Below are positions 59,482 through 64,000 of a DNA stretch of 64,000 nucleotides, in pieces. The notes under the pieces were generated by a model, which ran no database searches, had not been told where the DNA came from, and was given only the letters and a program-made list of their open reading frames with translations. Every line of letters starts with the position of its first letter. The first letter of the stretch is position 1. Where the stretch lies: the NCBI GenBank assembly GCA_950295325.1, contig OX485806.1:19964001-20028000 (forward strand). The letters are read 5' to 3'. A program made the position numbers and the translations under genes. This stretch comes from Polytrichum commune. Lineage: Eukaryota > Streptophyta > Polytrichopsida > Polytrichales > Polytrichaceae.

Positions 59482-59979
59482 GGGCCACTTCACACATGAG
59501 CCAAGAGCCGTGACCATGAAATTGTGAGAGCCCAAAGAAAGTGTCCAAAGGCCGTCCCACGACACCTTCAAAATCATGTAGTGTGGTCACGGATCCTCAA
59601 GTGTAGTGTGAAGTCATATGTGACCAGGCCCTCAACCAAATGTATTTCAATGACTTTCTATTCATGCGGGGTCCTCACACATGATAAAATAGAGTAAATC
59701 AACGGTTGTGAGCATTCGGAATGCCATGGTCTCCCGGTTTTATGTTAGGCCTACGTCCAATAGATGGTCTTTAGAAATAGTCCAAGTGACCATGGAACAT
59801 AATCCATTCGATGCCACGTAGGAATCCGTGTAGACTTTACATCCATCTTGCGTTCACATACTCCGTTGGTCCCTCAAGCAGAGTGTGAAGCAAAGTTGGA
59901 CCGGTTCCACCTTTCCCACCAATGAGAGTGCGTGAAGTGTAACGGTCACGGGCTCTCAGTCTCGTGTGTGAAGTGGCCC
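59482..59979. mobile_element. 0.5-kb PIF/Harbinger-like MITE, copy C
   Basis: It has the same orientation as copy A. It begins GGGCCACTTCACACATGAG, ends CTCGTGTGTGAAGTGGCCC, and has TAA on both sides. It is 498 bp, close to copy A throughout. Confidence 0.9.
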
Positions 59980-60825
59980 TAAATCTCTTCCACTTTAGGC
60001 GTTACAATTTACGACCATGCTCGCTTTTAAACGCACGCTCAAATAGGGTAGAAGCTTCTAGTGGGAAGAAAACGAGTGATAAGTACACGCAATTCCCGTG
60101 GTGAGGTGGCCCACAATAGGGCCACATACATACCCGAACCCTAAAACGAGACCAAAATGTGGACCACGACGACAAAGTCTGCCTATCGGGCACTCACTCA
60201 CCATCTACCATTCGAACCATGGGCAAGGCCCTCCTAACTTCGAAGTTGGTTGGGTCACCATTAAAGCAAGGAAACCCTAAGTACGTAGTATCAAACATCC
60301 AAGGCTCCCGAGTACAACATAAGCTTACTTGCCTTTTTCTTCTTATTATTATTGCTAATTAAGATAATCGCACTCATTGATCACCAGATTTAGTAGTTGT
60401 GTACTTAACCCGACTTTGAATCCACTGATAAGACTCGGGGAATTTAACCATCGCGTCTTAAGTTAAGTTAAGTACTTTTGAGAAGGTTGCGGGATTGGAT
60501 GCGCCAATCATATATACTTAGATTTTAAAATGCACCTCCGATACGACCCCAGAGCATTCAATTACCCTCGCTGGTTTCATATCGTGCAATCTTAAACGAC
60601 ACTTCAGAGATGAAAGCTGAAATCGTACTCCATTCTTCTTACAATCGATTGTCCAATGAAAAAAGAAGTTCATAAAATCGGGCCAATACCTAGTACCATA
60701 GAGGGCTCTCTATTCCGACCACCCAAAAAAACCCAAAAAAACCCCAAAAAAAACACTATTTTCTCTTCACATTTTGCGACGTGTTATAGTTAGGACCCGT
60801 TTGTATTTCACGTGGAAACTATGTA
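59980..60825. other. Intergenic region, no gene seen
   Basis: No recognisable coding domain; A- and C-rich low-complexity sequence near 60,720-60,755. Confidence 0.5.
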
Positions 60826-60957
60826 TTAGGTAATTGTTTTATTGGAACCGGTTATCGGTGCATAACAGGTTCAATCAAGGTGGCGAGCCCGCGGGCGAGC
60901 CAGCTTGACAGAACCGGTTCTGCACCGATAACTGGTTCCAATAAAACGATTACCGAA
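60826..60957. repeat. Hairpin 1: 31-bp arms with two mismatches
   Basis: The arm at 60,832-60,862 (TTATTGGAACCGGTTATCGG...) pairs with 60,921-60,951. The loop holds a GC-rich core with GGCGAGCC repeated around CGCG. Pairing extends weakly outward to about 60,826/60,957. Confidence 0.85.
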
Positions 60958-61141
60958 CGTAACCGGTTGGCCGCTTTGTTGAGCCGCGCAGGTGACCTAA
61001 ACAGTGGGTCACCTGTCACCATAACCGATTTAGATGATCATAACCAGCTGGGATGTCGAGGTTATCGTCTGCAAACCTGTGTGCTCAGAGCCAATCGTGT
61101 AGTGCCACCTCGGCGAAACAAAGCGGCCAACCGGTTACGTT
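60956..61141. repeat. Hairpin 2: 25-bp perfect arms, abutting hairpin 1
   Basis: The arm at 60,956-60,980 (ACGTAACCGGTTGGCCGCTT...) is exactly inverted at 61,117-61,141. The loop is about 136 bp. It probably is a MITE-like unit; the target duplication was not resolved. Confidence 0.85.
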
Positions 61142-63098
61142 TTGGCAGATGTGAGGTAAATAGGGAGTCTTTCTACAATATTATAATGGCAGGGAGAGAA
61201 GAGATTCTCGCAAAGTTCTCATCATCCACCCAAAGTGGAAAGCTTTAACCTCTATAAGTTTGTGATTGGTTGAGTTGTGTCAAATGACTTCGTCGAGACT
61301 GATTTGGGGTCTTTATAACTAATTGATATGGTGTCAAACCAACTTAAAAGAATAACCTTCGAGTCACATTTTTTCCCCGTGTTGGATGAAGAAGAGGTGG
61401 TTTGTTTGTGACCATGCTCTCTCTCTCTCTTTGTGATGTCATTGTCGGGTTGTCCACTATGACAAACTTGCATAATAACCGGTAAGCCTTCAGAAAGGTA
61501 GATTGATATGTGCAATTAGGTTGTCTTCAACATATAGATTGTTGCTCTTTATCCATGTAAATCACCTTGGATAAAAACCATGTCACACAAACATATAAAT
61601 TTTGTTAATCCATTTGCACAACAACCAACGTTCACAAAAACAAATAAACTCATGTATTTTGTTATTGTGGTAACAAATATCCAAAATAGTGCCGGAGGTC
61701 AAAAAAAAATTAAGCGTGAGGCAACCTAATTACACATATTAGTGTAGGACATGGATGAAGCAAACATAGGCCATTGAGCACACACGTTATGCATGTTCCA
61801 TGCCCTTTACCATATTTTTTGTTTTGGTTTTGGTTTCTAGGCCCCGTTTGAGTTGCTTAGGACAAGCCCACAGTCCACCTCTTAATACTTTTACTAAGGA
61901 TTTGTTTACACCATGGACCATGAAGTTGTCCCGTATTAAATGGCCTTTCTTCATGGTTTAAATTATGAAAAATGAAAGATTCGAAGCCTTTGGGCCCCTC
62001 ACTAGGTGTGAACCAAATTGGATCAAGAGGAGTGATCATGCACCAAAAACTGGAGGTGCTAATTTTTTTAATATATGTCCAATAAGGAAGTTTTAGATTC
62101 CTTCTATCTCGTGTTTTACCTTCTTCTTTCATATTTGCTACAATAACATTTGGCGTAAAACATAAAATAAACATAAACCAATCAATAATATATGTATATA
62201 CATACACACATACATACTAAAACAGTGTTACCCACGGTCCCTTAATTTTTGCAGCAAGAAAACCTCTTTTGACTCTCTCATTGCAAAACCTGTTGGATCA
62301 TGACAATGAATAATGCATGCCTAAAAATAGGTCTTCCGGGGAACTTAAGCTCCGTAATGACTTCGACTTTTTTTCCTTGATGTAAATTGAATTGAGCATG
62401 GGCAAGTTCAACAACCAATCACATGATTTCAAGGGCACAAGGGACAACTATGGTATGTGGCCCGGGACGTAAACAACCCTACTTACCTAGTTATGGTTTT
62501 AGCATTATTTAGTTTAACCCCTAAATCCTTGAGCACTGTTCTCCTCAAAATTGGCCTCAAATCACTATTTGTAAGAGAGAGAATTTATTACTCGGTCTAC
62601 AAGTGTTTTTAAGCATCCAACCGTACAAATATGATGTTAGCCTTTGTATGAGCTATTTAGAATAACATCAACCATCCACGTGGTAATGTGAATGAGAAAC
62701 TAGTATATATGTGAAGGTATAATGGGTAGGGTAGGCGATTAAAAACAAACTTTAAGCTTACACACATCATCAAATGGATGACAAGATGAGGCCCAATTGG
62801 GATGAATTCTTTGCATAAGATTTCCAACTAAATTGTGAACATTTGAGGCCTGAAATTGTATGTTTCCACCAAATGTGATTATTAGAGAGCCCTTGCAATG
62901 TGTAGCACTTTGTTTTACATCCAATCTTACATAATATTCTTTAAGCGACTTCAAAAACTCCAATTGCCAATCCCAACATTAGATACTTGAAACACAAAAA
63001 TAAACTAAATCCTTGCAAAGTTTCACAGCTATTCAAGTACATATGAGTGTCATTCTCCTGTCTGTCTGACACACTTCCTAGTGTATCATGAGGTCAAG
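61142..63098. other. Intergenic region, no gene seen
   Basis: No supported gene or RNA. Confidence 0.5.
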
Positions 63099-63262
63099 TC
63101 CAAATGCAACGGAATTTGCGACGTTGGATGACTTTGAAAACTTCCACAAGGTTGAAGTTTAGTCCAAATCCAACGGAATTTGCAGCGTTGGATGACTTTA
63201 AAATTTTCCACAAGGCCGAGGTTTAGTCCAAATCCAACGAAACCTAAAACATTAGATGCAGA
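63099..63262. repeat. 64-bp tandem repeat, about 2.5 copies
   Basis: TCCAAATCCAACGGAATTTG-type phrases start at 63,099, 63,163 and 63,227. The units are nearly identical in the first two copies. Confidence 0.9.
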
Positions 63263-64000
63263 ATGAACTTCTTTACTGACATGAATTTCACCTCCATCTC
63301 ATCAAAAAAAGTCAAAAGTCTCGTTCAAAAAAACACACACACACACACCCACCAAAAATTGGTCATTTTGGATCTCTCGTGAATTTAGGGTTTAAGGGGT
63401 AGTAGGCTGCCATGACAACCTTGCAACAAAGTTATTTAGTATATATGCTACGCCTCCTCCAAGCCTGCAAGTTTCCTAAGCTTCCTATTAGTTATTGTCC
63501 TATAATATGAAACGGAACTCAATGGGCTCCGAGTTTGGGACTTGAGAAGGGACTTGAAGGGCGCCATGACATAAGCGTGACAGGTGGCAGCCCTCGAGAG
63601 GCCTTCACCCCTTTCGGGACCGATGAAAGAAGTCCGTCCATCCATCCAACTAACACCCAGCCCACGGTAAGTTATAAGGTATCATGGAGAGAGAGAGAGA
63701 GAGAGAGAGATTTTGCCTGCCCGCCAGCCAGTGGGGCTTGAATTGATGGCCGACCAACCCCGACTCTTGCCTAAAGGGGAGGGTACGGGTCATATTGTGG
63801 TGGTGCCCTCTCGAGTGTTAAGTAGATCGATCGACCTCCTTTTGCAGGCTCCTTCCGAAAGGCTCCAACAAACGTATCCGCCCGGCCACACATTAATTTA
63901 ATGCTTCACAACACACTGGCCCCCGCCTGGGGGGGGGGGGTTTCCTCTTCCTTCTTTCTCCCAAACCGTTTCACTTGTGCCACGTGTCATTCTCCTATTG
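63263..64000. other. Intergenic region with microsatellites, no gene seen
   Basis: An AC-rich run near 63,333-63,350, a (GA)n run at 63,687-63,710 and a G10 run near 63,930. No supported coding sequence. Confidence 0.5.

Noticed and set aside
60880..61248. 122-codon open frame
   Set aside because: It runs through the two hairpins and is explained by their GC-rich inverted repeats; no domain.

Overview
The window is nuclear DNA of a land plant. It holds a multi-exon gene for a chlorophyll a/b-binding antenna protein (CP26 type), a second multi-exon plant gene with a predicted organelle presequence, spliceosomal introns with GTAAGT-like donors, and CACTA, Stowaway-like, PIF/Harbinger-like, gypsy, LINE and SINE elements. 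The species cannot be fixed from sequence alone. A fern, lycophyte or other large-genome plant is plausible, but that is an inference.

Positions 1-15,769 are the right-hand part of a CACTA (En/Spm) element whose left end lies outside the window. It has two divergent transcription units. A minus-strand TNPA-like gene (Transposase_24 domain, then a degenerate FCP1/HAD-phosphatase-like segment, then a C-terminal domain typical of plant transposon proteins) lies left of a plus-strand TNP2 transposase gene at 10.6-14.4 kb, which carries frameshifts. Between them are a 193-bp tandem repeat and a TGACTAAC motif array. A non-coding, LTR-like block (about 1.66-3.83 kb) interrupts the minus-strand gene. 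The CACTA element ends in CTTCTAGTG at 15,769 and sits in an intron of an older element at 15.79-17.91 kb. In that older element a pogo/Tigger-type DDE transposase is joined in one reading frame to a Ulp1-type SUMO-protease domain. This is the most unusual object in the window.

Two host genes follow, both on the minus strand. The Lhcb5/CP26 gene (21.0-24.8 kb, six exons, 301 aa) has an apparently non-canonical donor after its 36-nt fourth exon. A 3-hydroxyisobutyrate dehydrogenase-like gene (31.3-36.9 kb, thirteen exons, 343 aa) could be rebuilt completely. Both carry tandem repeats in intron 1. A 0.5-kb PIF/Harbinger-like MITE lies about 290 bp upstream of the CP26 start codon and another copy lies in intron 7 of the dehydrogenase gene. 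A truncated gypsy element with a 785-bp LTR separates the two genes.

From 37 kb to the end I see no convincing host gene. The region is repeat-rich intergenic DNA: a Tourist-like MITE, a 5'-truncated LINE with a 21-bp target duplication, two inverted copies of a CACTAAATA-ended MITE, a Stowaway MITE, a TA-flanked MITE, a tandem array interrupted by a SINE whose empty site is visible in a related copy, another copy of the 0.5-kb MITE, and a striking double hairpin at 60.8-61.1 kb. A weak, possibly degenerate gene lies at 54.96-55.97 kb.
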